5,712 bases of DNA from Bacteroidota bacterium. Its GTDB lineage: Bacteria; Bacteroidota; Bacteroidia; Chitinophagales; Saprospiraceae. This document shows positions 1 to 5,712 of this stretch, one piece after another. The notes beneath the pieces are model-generated. The model saw only the letters and a program-made list of their open reading frames with translations, was not told the DNA's origin and ran no database searches. How positions within the stretch are numbered: the first letter of the stretch is position 1; each line of letters begins with the position of its first letter. The translations under genes and the position numbers were made by a program. The stretch lies in NCBI GenBank assembly GCA_018969455.1, contig JAGWYI010000296.1, forward strand, positions 1 through 5,712, written 5' to 3'.

Positions 1-3000
1 TTTAGCCTCCTCTTGTTTTCCTGCCGCATGGAACGCAATTTACCTGCGGAAGGCCTAAACGAAATGTGTGCCCCTTACGACCAGTTTGCCGCCAACCGCG
101 CTTATCCTTCCTTCGAATTCGACTGGAAGGGCTGGCAAGCAAACCTCGCCAGCGCTCGCATGCGCGCGAACCCCAGCCTGGAACGCAATCCGGGTTGCGG
201 TGGCAATCCGACTTCCTGGGCGCTGCAAGGCCCCGGAAATGTGGGCGGACGCGTAAATACGCTTGCCGTAAAACCCGATGATGAACTTACCGTGTTGGCC
301 GGTTTTGCCGGAGGCGGCATTTTTAAATCTATCGACGGCGGCGTAAACTGGCATCCGGTATTCGATGAACAAGCCGAACTGGCCATCGGCGACCTCACAT
401 ACGACCCCGTAAACCCAAACATCGTGTACGCGGGTACGGGCGATGTAAACATTCCAGCCATCGTTTTTAACGGAAAAGGCGTGTACAAAAGCACCGATGG
501 GGGAGAACATTGGCAATATGCCGGTTTGGAGGAAGCTGGCATCATTTCGAAAGTGGTCGTTAATCCATTAAATCACAACGAAATATACGCTGCGGCCATG
601 GGCAATCCCTATGTGCGCGACACCCAGCGCGGGATTTACAAAAGCAGCGACGGCGGGGCACACTGGACGCAGGTGTTGTTTGTAAGCAATCAGGCTGGCG
701 CCAGCGATTTGCTCATCAATCCTGCCAATCCGCTCATCCTGTATGCTTCTTTTTGGGACCGCATCCGAAGCAACCAGGAATCTACCATTTTCGGGCCCCA
801 TGCAAAGGTGTACAAAAGCATCGATGGCGGCAACAACTGGACGCCGCTGGGCGGCGGGCTGCCAACGGGCATCATGGGCCGAACCGGACTTGTGATGTCG
901 GCCACCAATCCCGATAAATTGTATGTCATTTATGTCGATACCTTGTCTCGTCCGGGTGGCTTGTACCGCACCGTGAACGGCGGCGCTACCTGGACCACCG
1001 TAAACATCGCGCCCCTGATTAATGCCTACAGCGATTTTGGCTGGTATTTCGGGAAAATACGCCTCAATCCCGACAATGACGAGGAAATATACCTGCTTGG
1101 CGTGCTTCTTTGGCGAAGGGTTGCTGCCAGCGGAACCTGGCAAAATGCTGCAGGCGGACACGCCGACAGCCACGATTTGGTGCTTTTGCCCTCCGGACGG
1201 CGGTATTGGGCCAACGACGGTGGAGTGTACCGGAGCCCGCCCGGACAATCGTATTACACCAAATGCCTTGGCTTGCCTACGACCCAGTTATACCACACCG
1301 ATTACAACCCACATCATCCAAATGTATACTACATTGGCGCACAAGATAATGGAATACAAAAAGGCAATGGGGGCGGATTTAATTCCTGGGAAGAATTGTA
1401 CACCGCTGATGGATTCAACTGTGCATTTGATCCGGTGGATTCCAATACATTTTGGATCGAAATACAATACGGCCGCATTAGTAAAACGACCGATGGCGGC
1501 TTCAACTGGCAAAACGGTACAGATGCTTTTAACAGCGGCGACCGGGTAAACTGGGATGCGCCGTTTTTCATGAGCGCGCTCACACCGCCCAAGCGTTACG
1601 GAGCCACTTACCGGGTTTATGAATCCATCGGAGACGCCTATACAGCCATTTCGCCCGATTTGACCGATGGCATCATATATGGCGAGCGTTTTCACAACAT
1701 TTCGGCACTGGCCGAATCGCCTCTCCTGGCCGGAAAACTGCTGGCCGGCACCTCCGATGGCAACGTATGGCTTCGGCCTCCTGGCGGAAGTTGGACAAAC
1801 ATCAGCGCGGGTTTGCCCGATCGATACATCAGCGCCATTGTGGGTTCTGCCGATAATCCAGCACGTATTTTCTTGACTCACAATGGTTTTCGCGACAATG
1901 ATACCATCCCGCACGTTTTTCGATCCGACGATGACGGCCAGCATTGGGTGGGTATTTCGGGCGATTTGCCCAATTTGCCCGTCAGCGATATCTGGGTCAT
2001 GGGCGGGCAGTCTGATCAGGTTTTGTTTGTCGCCAACGACGGTGGGGTCTATTTTACCAAAAATGGCGGGCAGCACTGGGAGCGCCTGGGCGCCGGGCTG
2101 CCTTTTGTGCCGGTTTTTGACCTGGAATACAATCCGGTACGAAAGGAATTGCTGGCGGCCACCTTCGCCCGCGGTTTGTACACATTTCCCATTGATTCGG
2201 TGCTTCAGCAAGGAGGTCAAACGGTTTCTTTGGCAGGAAATATCCATACCGAAACCGGGATCGGCGTGGAAAAAGTGTTGTTGGGCCCCAACAGCAGCAC
2301 CGACACCAGCGGTAATTTCGTGGTAAATGTGCCCGGTTGCAGCAATTTCAGTATAATCCCCCAGCGAAAGGATGACCCCCTAAACGGTGTAAGCACCTAC
2401 GATCTGGTGCTTATTTCAAGGCATATTCTCAACCTCACACCGCTTCCCTCGCCATACAGCATGATCGCGGCAGATGCCAACAAATCGAATTCCATCACCA
2501 ATTTCGACATCATCACCATTCGGAAACTCATTTTGGGGATAGATACCATTTTCCCCAACAACGATTCCTGGCGTTTTATACCGGCTGATTTCGTTTTTCC
2601 AAACCCCTTGAACCCATTTCAAACGCCTTTTCCGGAACAAATAAACGGTTTGGTTCAAATGCAAGGGCTTCAAAATCAGGACATGATCGGGATCAAAACG
2701 GGCGATGTCAATCAATCGGTCGATGCCAGCAGTGGGGCCTCCGATGCCCGTTCGGCGCCCGTTTGGCCTTTGTTTTTTCAGGATCGGGTATTCAGGACAG
2801 GCGATACTTTCGCAATGACCTTGAATGGAGGACTGGAGGCCTTGAGTGCCCTGCAATTTACTTTTGTATTTGACTCAACCGCTTTGGAATGTACTGGTTT
2901 GGAGCCTTTGTACAATGATTTGGAAAGGGAACAAATATCGGAACGACAATTGAAAAAGGGGATTTTTACTTTGGCTTGCGAAACCATGCCCGGAGGTTTA

Positions 3001-3411
3001 TTACGGACGGACGGCCGTTTGATGAACCTTTATTTTAGGGCGAAAAAAGAAGGAAATTTACGCAATTTTCTGACTTTGAGTTCCGAACCAACGCCTGCGT
3101 TGGCGTATGGGCGGGATGGTACCGTTTATCAACCGGCGCTGCGTACCTTACGGCCAGATGGCAATCCCAGGATCGTATGGGCGCCCAATCCGGTTGCGCG
3201 CGGTACGGAAACAGTGTGTCGTATAGAGCCCAATGATCCGGACGGACATTATCATTTAATGTTGTGGGATGGCTTAGGACGCTTGATTTGGGACCGCCAT
3301 AGCGGCATGCCCACAGAAGGTTTCCGTTTTTCCGTAGGGGGCGTTTATTTTTATAAAGTGGTGGATTTGGATACGAGTTCAGTTTGGGTTGGAAAATTGT
3401 GGGTTATTTAA
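1..3411 (+). CDS. Secreted Asp-box (BNR/sortilin-like) propeller protein with dockerin-like, cohesin-like and T9SS sorting domains (5'-partial)
   Basis: The frame is open from base 1 to the TAA at 3409-3411. The first codons (FSLLLFSC, then R) look like the end of a signal peptide, so the true start is probably upstream. Residues below count from the TTG at 13. The motif WALQGPGNVGGRV followed by Asp-boxes (S/T-x-D-x-G-x-x-W) at about 106, 160, 211, 269, 320, 492, 638 and 682 marks sortilin/GH74-like beta-propellers, closing near FARGLYTF (718-725). Next come a short beta-sandwich-like stretch (738-785), a dockerin-like pair (787-844), a cohesin-like domain (about 918-1046) and a T9SS type A sorting domain (1052-1132, starting near APNPV and ending GKLWVI). 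I see no sialidase FRIP/RIP motif, so sialidase activity is unlikely; GH74-type glycosidase activity cannot be excluded. By family knowledge the protein is exported through the outer membrane by T9SS and acts at or outside the cell surface. Its ligand is unknown. Confidence 0.93.
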   Translation, partial: FSLLLFSCRMERNLPAEGLNEMCAPYDQFAANRAYPSFEFDWKGWQANLASARMRANPSLERNPGCGGNPTSWALQGPGNVGGRVNTLAVKPDDELTVLAGFAGGGIFKSIDGGVNWHPVFDEQAELAIGDLTYDPVNPNIVYAGTGDVNIPAIVFNGKGVYKSTDGGEHWQYAGLEEAGIISKVVVNPLNHNEIYAAAMGNPYVRDTQRGIYKSSDGGAHWTQVLFVSNQAGASDLLINPANPLILYASFWDRIRSNQESTIFGPHAKVYKSIDGGNNWTPLGGGLPTGIMGRTGLVMSATNPDKLYVIYVDTLSRPGGLYRTVNGGATWTTVNIAPLINAYSDFGWYFGKIRLNPDNDEEIYLLGVLLWRRVAASGTWQNAAGGHADSHDLVLLPSGRRYWANDGGVYRSPPGQSYYTKCLGLPTTQLYHTDYNPHHPNVYYIGAQDNGIQKGNGGGFNSWEELYTADGFNCAFDPVDSNTFWIEIQYGRISKTTDGGFNWQNGTDAFNSGDRVNWDAPFFMSALTPPKRYGATYRVYESIGDAYTAISPDLTDGIIYGERFHNISALAESPLLAGKLLAGTSDGNVWLRPPGGSWTNISAGLPDRYISAIVGSADNPARIFLTHNGFRDNDTIPHVFRSDDDGQHWVGISGDLPNLPVSDIWVMGGQSDQVLFVANDGGVYFTKNGGQHWERLGAGLPFVPVFDLEYNPVRKELLAATFARGLYTFPIDSVLQQGGQTVSLAGNIHTETGIGVEKVLLGPNSSTDTSGNFVVNVPGCSNFSIIPQRKDDPLNGVSTYDLVLISRHILNLTPLPSPYSMIAADANKSNSITNFDIITIRKLILGIDTIFPNNDSWRFIPADFVFPNPLNPFQTPFPEQINGLVQMQGLQNQDMIGIKTGDVNQSVDASSGASDARSAPVWPLFFQDRVFRTGDTFAMTLNGGLEALSALQFTFVFDSTALECTGLEPLYNDLEREQISERQLKKGIFTLACETMPGGLLRTDGRLMNLYFRAKKEGNLRNFLTLSSEPTPALAYGRDGTVYQPALRTLRPDGNPRIVWAPNPVARGTETVCRIEPNDPDGHYHLMLWDGLGRLIWDRHSGMPTEGFRFSVGGVYFYKVVDLDTSSVWVGKLWVI
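319..2079 (+). repeat. Asp-box (BNR) repeat region encoding beta-propeller blades
   Basis: Eight recognisable Asp-box motifs lie in the protein: SIDGGVNW (106-113), STDGGEHW (160-167), SSDGGAHW (211-218), SIDGGNNW (269-276), TVNGGATW (320-327), TTDGGFNW (492-499), SDDDGQHW (638-645) and TKNGGQHW (682-689). A degenerate one, PPGGSW, sits at 589-594. The boxes are typically preceded by G-[IV]-[YF]-K/R. Two (320 and 682) carry Asn in place of the Asp. The wide gaps at 328-491 and 500-637 contain diverged blades, for example ANDGGVYRS at 400-408, which echoes ANDGGVYFT just before the last box. The spacing fits two propellers in tandem, as in sortilin and GH74 proteins, but blade count cannot be fixed from sequence alone. 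Confidence 0.85.
2371..2544 (+). other. Dockerin-like calcium-binding segment within the secreted protein
   Basis: Residues 787-844 contain two helix-loop units. The second, starting DANKSNSITNFD (821-832) and followed by IRKLILG, matches the dockerin type I loop D-x-N-x-[DS]-x-x-[IV]-x-x-x-D with Asp821, Asn823, Ser825 and Asp832 as likely calcium ligands. The first, DPLNGVSTYDLVLISRHIL (788-806), is degenerate but has the typical spacing. This segment, followed by a GDVNQS linker (897-902), is widespread in large secreted proteins of Saprospiraceae. Domain borders are approximate. Confidence 0.75.
2764..3150 (+). other. Cohesin-like beta-sandwich domain within the secreted protein
   Basis: Residues about 918-1046 show the alternating pattern of a cohesin/CBM2-fold sandwich: FAMTLNGG, then LSALQFTFVFDSTALECTGL (944-963), a mid-domain GIFTLACE strand, GRLMNLYFRAK, and a final LTLSSEPTPALAYGRDG stretch. 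The L-x-x-x-Q-F-x-x-x-F-D-x-x-x-L-x-x-x-G signature near 944-962 is the clearest clue. The domain sits directly between the dockerin-like segment and the T9SS sorting domain. The assignment rests on pattern only and is moderate. Confidence 0.6.
3166..3408 (+). other. T9SS type A C-terminal sorting domain
   Basis: The last 81 residues carry the family pattern in order: a PNP motif (1058-1060) after a proline/charged linker, a strand ending in YHLMLWDGLGRLIWD, the GGVYFYKV strand and the terminal GKLWVI. In Bacteroidota this domain directs passage through the type IX secretion system and is usually cleaved, with attachment to surface lipopolysaccharide or release. The protein ends without the common final Lys/Arg, which is within family variation. 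Confidence 0.85.
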
Positions 3412-3462
3412 AATATTGAAATAATTTATGTGTAATATATTGATTTTAAGGTTTTTTAATTT
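3412..3462. other. AT-rich spacer between convergent genes
   Basis: Only 6 of 51 bases are G or C. It separates the stop of the plus-strand secreted protein from the stop of the minus-strand nuclease-domain gene. It holds T-tracts at 3452-3457 and 3460-3464, but I find no GC-rich stem before them, so a classical intrinsic terminator is not supported for either strand. Only weak AT-only pairing (AATATT near 3412 with AATATATT near 3434) is possible. Confidence 0.6.
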
Positions 3463-4020
3463 TTATGTTCGCCGTTTATCGATGTAATCCCGAATCCGTG
3501 CGGCGCTTTCGTAATCTTCTTTTTGAATCAATTTCTCCAGCAATTCTTCCAGTTCCGGAATGGAATATTCGGCCAGAGAGCCTTTTCGCTGGCTGGAGAA
3601 AAACAATTCGCTCAAAAAACCGGCCTCTTCGATCAATTCCCGGTACATGAAAATGGGCGCACCGCATCGGACCGATAAGGCAATGGCATCCGAGCACCTG
3701 GCATCCAGGTAAATGAGTTGTTCGGTCTTGTCTGTCAATTGAATTTGGGCATAAAAAATGCCATCTACCATTTTGTGAATCAACACGCTGCTCACCAGGG
3801 CGCCCAATTGAACGATGGTATTCCACAACAAATCGTGGGTAAGCGGCCTAACCGGCTGCATTTTTTCCATCGCAACTGCAATAGATATGGCCTCTGCTTC
3901 TCCGATTAACATGGGTATGCGTCGGTGTGTTTCCAAACACTCCAGAATCAGGGCAAATTTGCCTTGATGGGATTCGCTGTTTGACAGTGCGATGATGGCC
4001 AATTCCTGCTTTTCGCCCAT
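3463..4020 (-). CDS. Bifunctional nuclease (BFN/DUF151) domain protein with C-terminal UVR motif
   Basis: The 185-residue protein starts at the ATG at 4020. The frame could extend to a TTG at 4101, but that would add 27 residues and overlap the upstream transporter gene, while MGEKQELAIIALSNS matches the usual BFN N-terminus. No strong Shine-Dalgarno is seen, as is common in Bacteroidota. The BFN domain covers about 5-135, with the conserved RPLTHDL (58-64), DGIFYA (86-91) and the LDARCSDAIALSVR core (105-118), where D106, R108, S110, D111 and A112 are the invariant positions. A UVR (UvrB/UvrC-type) helix pair follows at about 154-180 (IPELEELLEKL to AARIRDYI). Plant and bacterial BFN homologues have been reported to have DNase and RNase activity; for this protein that is inferred, and the UVR motif suggests protein contact. 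It is probably cytosolic and the last gene of the minus-strand cluster, 34 bp after the transporter gene. Confidence 0.93.
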   Translation of the reverse strand: MGEKQELAIIALSNSESHQGKFALILECLETHRRIPMLIGEAEAISIAVAMEKMQPVRPLTHDLLWNTIVQLGALVSSVLIHKMVDGIFYAQIQLTDKTEQLIYLDARCSDAIALSVRCGAPIFMYRELIEEAGFLSELFFSSQRKGSLAEYSIPELEELLEKLIQKEDYESAARIRDYIDKRRT

Positions 4021-4054
4021 GTAGCGTAGAAATTTATAGGTTTTAAACAGTTTC

Positions 4055-4684
4055 TTAGAAAAAAGCCCAATTTTCTTCCAGTACCCGCAAACCAAAAGCA
4101 ATGCATAAGACCGAAGACAACATCGTCAAAACGAGGCGAATCAGTTGTGCGTAGGCGAGCTTGCGGGTGAGCGAAAAACTGAATATCCCCGACGCCAGCA
4201 ACATGCCGGCAATGGATCCCGTTCCAAAAATAAACAAATACAGCAGTGCCTGAAAAGGATCTTTCAATTCGGTCATGGCCAGCAGAACAATGGCGCCGCT
4301 GCCTGCCAGGCCGTGAATGAGCCCAATGCCGTAAGCCAAATGGTGGTGCGGCTCTGCTTTTTCGTGCGCATGCGTATGCGCACGCTCCTGCGACCAGTTG
4401 CGCCACAAGCGGTGCAAACCCAGCGCAATCAACATGAGGCCAACCAGGCTTTCAAACAGGTGAAAAGTGCGTTCTGCAACGCCAATTTTGGCCAAAAGCA
4501 TCATCATTCCCACGATCAGGATGGTGGAAGTATGCCCCAAACCCCAATAAATACCATCTTGTGCGGCTTGCATCATCGATTTTCGGCGGGTAACAATGCT
4601 GCTTACCGCCAATAAATGATCAACTTCAAATGCATGGGTAAAACCAACCACGGCCGCGAACAAAAGGGGAAAAACATTTACCAT
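4055..4684 (-). CDS. NicO/UreH-type nickel-cobalt transporter-like membrane protein
   Basis: A 209-residue polytopic protein with about six hydrophobic segments (roughly 3-20, 43-66, 75-92, 118-138, 145-168, 182-200). The first segment has HAFEVDH (17-23), an H-x4-D-H motif like that of NiCoT permeases. The second has WGLGH (47-51), resembling the second NiCoT signature, and the fourth starts with HGLAGSGA (124-131), typical of UreH/HupE-like proteins. Between segments three and four lies a hydrophilic loop with His103, 105, 107, 113, 114 and 115, a likely metal-binding stretch. By family knowledge it would move Ni2+ or Co2+ across the inner membrane; direction and metal are not shown. No urease, hydrogenase or metal-sensor gene is present in the window. 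Its ATG overlaps the stop of the NHL gene by 7 bp, suggesting translational coupling. A TauE/SafE- or CcdA-like exporter is the alternative. Confidence 0.82.
   Translation of the reverse strand: MVNVFPLLFAAVVGFTHAFEVDHLLAVSSIVTRRKSMMQAAQDGIYWGLGHTSTILIVGMMMLLAKIGVAERTFHLFESLVGLMLIALGLHRLWRNWSQERAHTHAHEKAEPHHHLAYGIGLIHGLAGSGAIVLLAMTELKDPFQALLYLFIFGTGSIAGMLLASGIFSFSLTRKLAYAQLIRLVLTMLSSVLCIAFGLRVLEENWAFF
4363..4384. repeat. Perfect 9-bp inverted repeat in the His-loop codons
   Basis: CGTGCGCAT (4363-4371) and its exact reverse complement ATGCGCACG (4376-4384) flank a 4-base loop. It lies inside the codons for the RAHTHAHE part of the transporter's His-rich loop. Alternating GCG/CAT/CAC codons readily create such symmetry, so a regulatory role is not implied. 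Confidence 0.7.
4678..4684 (-). promoter_or_regulatory. Start/stop overlap ATGGTAA coupling the NHL and transporter genes
   Basis: On the minus strand the transporter ATG (4684-4682) lies just upstream of the NHL gene's TAA (4680-4678) in another frame, giving a 7-base overlap. This arrangement commonly allows terminating ribosomes to restart, so the two products are probably made in linked amounts. Coupling itself is inferred. Confidence 0.65.
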
Positions 4685-5712
4685 GATGCTAAATTGTAAA
4701 AAACAAGGCGGTGATTGCCGGTATCTGCAACTGCCAGCAAATCATCTGTGGTGCAAATGGAAAAGGGCCAATACAGGTTTTTTTCTGTCCCAAAAACGGT
4801 TTCGGCATTTTCACTGCCGGTAAAAAAATCGGGCTTTCCAATCAGGCCCTTGGCGGCAGGGCTCGAGGCTTCGGGCAAATCGGGATAATACAAGATCCGG
4901 CTGTTTCCGGTATCGGCAATCAACGCGCCGTTTCGGAAAAAACAGGCATCGTAACACCAACTGAGCGTATGGGGGCCGGGCATCAACTGGTATTGATTCA
5001 TGCCATTGCTTTCGAAGTCGGGTTGTCCGAATAAAACAGCGGCTTTTTTTTGAAAAGCCTGTTTCCAATCCTGCCAAAACAAGACCCGATAATATTGGGT
5101 ATCGGCCACCAACATGCTGCCATCGGCCTGTATTTTGATGGAATAAGGCCAAATGGGGTCTTCATTTTCGTAATCCCGGGTAGAAAAATCGGGTTTCCCA
5201 ATTACCTGGTCGGCAGGCGTTCCATTTTGGGTGGGAATTTTTTCAAAGAACAAAATTCGGCGGTTTCCGGTATCTGCAATCCAGAGTTGTTCGCCATTGC
5301 TAAACACGCCATATGGCCAATTCAAGGTGTCGGGGCCCGGCGTCGCGCCCGGGCCCCGCCGATTGGGCTGATTTTCTTCAAAATTTGCCTGGCCCAGCAC
5401 CACATCGGCAGCTTGTCCGTGTCGGGTTGGCATGGCATGCCAAATCAAAATCCGATGGTTCCAGGCATCGGAAACAATCAGTTTTTGGCCGTTCGACCAG
5501 ATGCCAGACGGGTATTGCAAGGTATCGGGGCCCACCGACCCGCCGGCATTGCGCCCGGTACCGGCACTGCTGTCTTGACCCAGTACCACATCGGGTTCGG
5601 CATTAAGACTGGAGGGCAAATGATTCCAGATAAATACCCGATTGCGTCCGGTATCAGACACAAATAATTGATTTTGAGAAAGAAAGACGCCGCGTGGGGC
5701 CAAAAAAGGCAT
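4678..5712 (-). CDS. NHL-repeat six-bladed beta-propeller protein (probably 5'-partial)
   Basis: The frame runs to the right edge, where an ATG forms the very last codon; because the protein begins abruptly inside a blade (PFLAPRGVF) this may be an internal Met and the start may lie outside the window. The visible 344 residues hold six NHL units: VSDTGRNRVFIW (18-29), VSDAWNHRILIW (80-91), IADTGNRRILFF (145-156), VADTQYYRVLFW (202-213), IADTGNSRILYY (265-276) and VADTGNHRLVFY (328-339). Blades are joined by a recurring hydrophobic-G-[QK] motif such as VLGQ or IGKPDF. Six blades fit a closed NHL propeller, a fold used for binding proteins, RNA or small ligands, and shared with some lyases. No catalytic residues are recognisable and no signal peptide is visible. 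The ligand is unknown. The stop overlaps the transporter start (ATGGTAA), so the two genes are likely co-transcribed. Confidence 0.9.
   Translation of the reverse strand: MPFLAPRGVFLSQNQLFVSDTGRNRVFIWNHLPSSLNAEPDVVLGQDSSAGTGRNAGGSVGPDTLQYPSGIWSNGQKLIVSDAWNHRILIWHAMPTRHGQAADVVLGQANFEENQPNRRGPGATPGPDTLNWPYGVFSNGEQLWIADTGNRRILFFEKIPTQNGTPADQVIGKPDFSTRDYENEDPIWPYSIKIQADGSMLVADTQYYRVLFWQDWKQAFQKKAAVLFGQPDFESNGMNQYQLMPGPHTLSWCYDACFFRNGALIADTGNSRILYYPDLPEASSPAAKGLIGKPDFFTGSENAETVFGTEKNLYWPFSICTTDDLLAVADTGNHRLVFYNLASW
4696..5661 (-). repeat. Six NHL repeat units
   Basis: The [VI]-[SA]-D-[TA]-x-x-x-R-[VIL] cores start at residues 18, 80, 145, 202, 265 and 328, giving spacings of 62, 65, 57, 63 and 63 residues. 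Blade 4 is the short one and lacks the GP[DH]TL turn that precedes blades 2, 3 and 5. Some similarity persists in DNA: CAAGGTRTCGGGGCCC occurs at 5323 and again at 5518, 195 bases (65 codons) apart, and variants of CCGGTATCTGCAA recur at several blade cores. Confidence 0.85.
5331..5358. repeat. GC-rich perfect 10-bp inverted repeat (strong hairpin) inside the NHL gene
   Basis: CGGGGCCCGG (5331-5340) and CCGGGCCCCG (5349-5358) are exact reverse complements around an 8-base loop. All ten pairs are G-C. The site encodes the GPGATPGP turn before blade 3. No T-tract follows on either strand, so it is not a typical intrinsic terminator. Confidence 0.75.

Noticed and set aside
568..1248. A 226-codon open frame on the minus strand
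   Set aside because: It is antisense to the Asp-box region. The product is low in recognisable motifs and mirrors the repeat codons of the true gene.
1288..2247. A 319-codon open frame on the minus strand opposite the propeller gene
   Set aside because: It lies wholly antisense to a well-supported coding region. Its product shows no recognisable domain, and it is explained by the codon bias of the opposite strand.
3446..3465. Intrinsic terminator for the plus-strand gene based on the T-tracts
   Set aside because: No GC-containing stem precedes the T runs; only weak A-T pairing is possible.
4055..4684. Urease or hydrogenase accessory locus
   Set aside because: The protein resembles UreH/HupE-type transporters, but no urease, hydrogenase or maturation gene is present in the window, so that pathway assignment is unsupported.
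5323..5533. Possible CRISPR-like or tandem DNA repeat array from the 195-bp recurrence
   Set aside because: The recurrence matches the 65-residue blade period of the NHL protein and stays in frame. There are no short identical repeats with unique spacers.
5050..5667. A 205-codon plus-strand frame opposite the NHL gene
   Set aside because: Its repeated GIGHQH/GIGNN-like strings are the reverse reading of the NHL repeats, so it is a shadow frame.

Overview
The window suggests a member of the Bacteroidota, most likely of the Saprospiria/Saprospiraceae type. The main evidence is the plus-strand gene. It encodes a very long secreted protein built from an Asp-box (BNR/sortilin-like) beta-propeller region, a dockerin-like segment of the 'PLNGVSTYDLVLISRHIL' kind common in Saprospiraceae, a cohesin-like domain and a C-terminal type IX secretion (T9SS) sorting domain. 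Assignment below class level is inference.

Layout: positions 1-3411 (plus) hold this modular protein, whose 5' end lies outside the window. A 51-bp, extremely AT-rich spacer (3412-3462) separates it from a convergent minus-strand cluster. Read in the direction of transcription, from the right edge leftwards, the cluster is: an NHL-repeat six-bladed propeller protein (4678 to the right edge, probably incomplete at its N-terminus); a small polytopic membrane protein of the NicO/UreH nickel-cobalt transporter type with a His-rich cytosolic or periplasmic loop (4055-4684); and a bifunctional nuclease (BFN/DUF151) domain protein with a C-terminal UVR motif (3463-4020).

The NHL and transporter genes overlap by 7 bp, with ATGGTAA containing both the start and the stop. 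The nuclease-domain gene follows the transporter after 34 bp. The three therefore look like one transcription unit whose promoter lies off the right edge. A functional link between them is not evident from the sequence; the shared operon may be only positional.

The window is almost fully coding. I saw no tRNA, rRNA, CRISPR array, insertion sequence or riboswitch. The most notable non-gene structures are two perfect inverted repeats inside coding sequence, one GC-rich in the NHL gene and one in the His-loop of the transporter. I found no convincing evidence of an undescribed defence or mobile system here.
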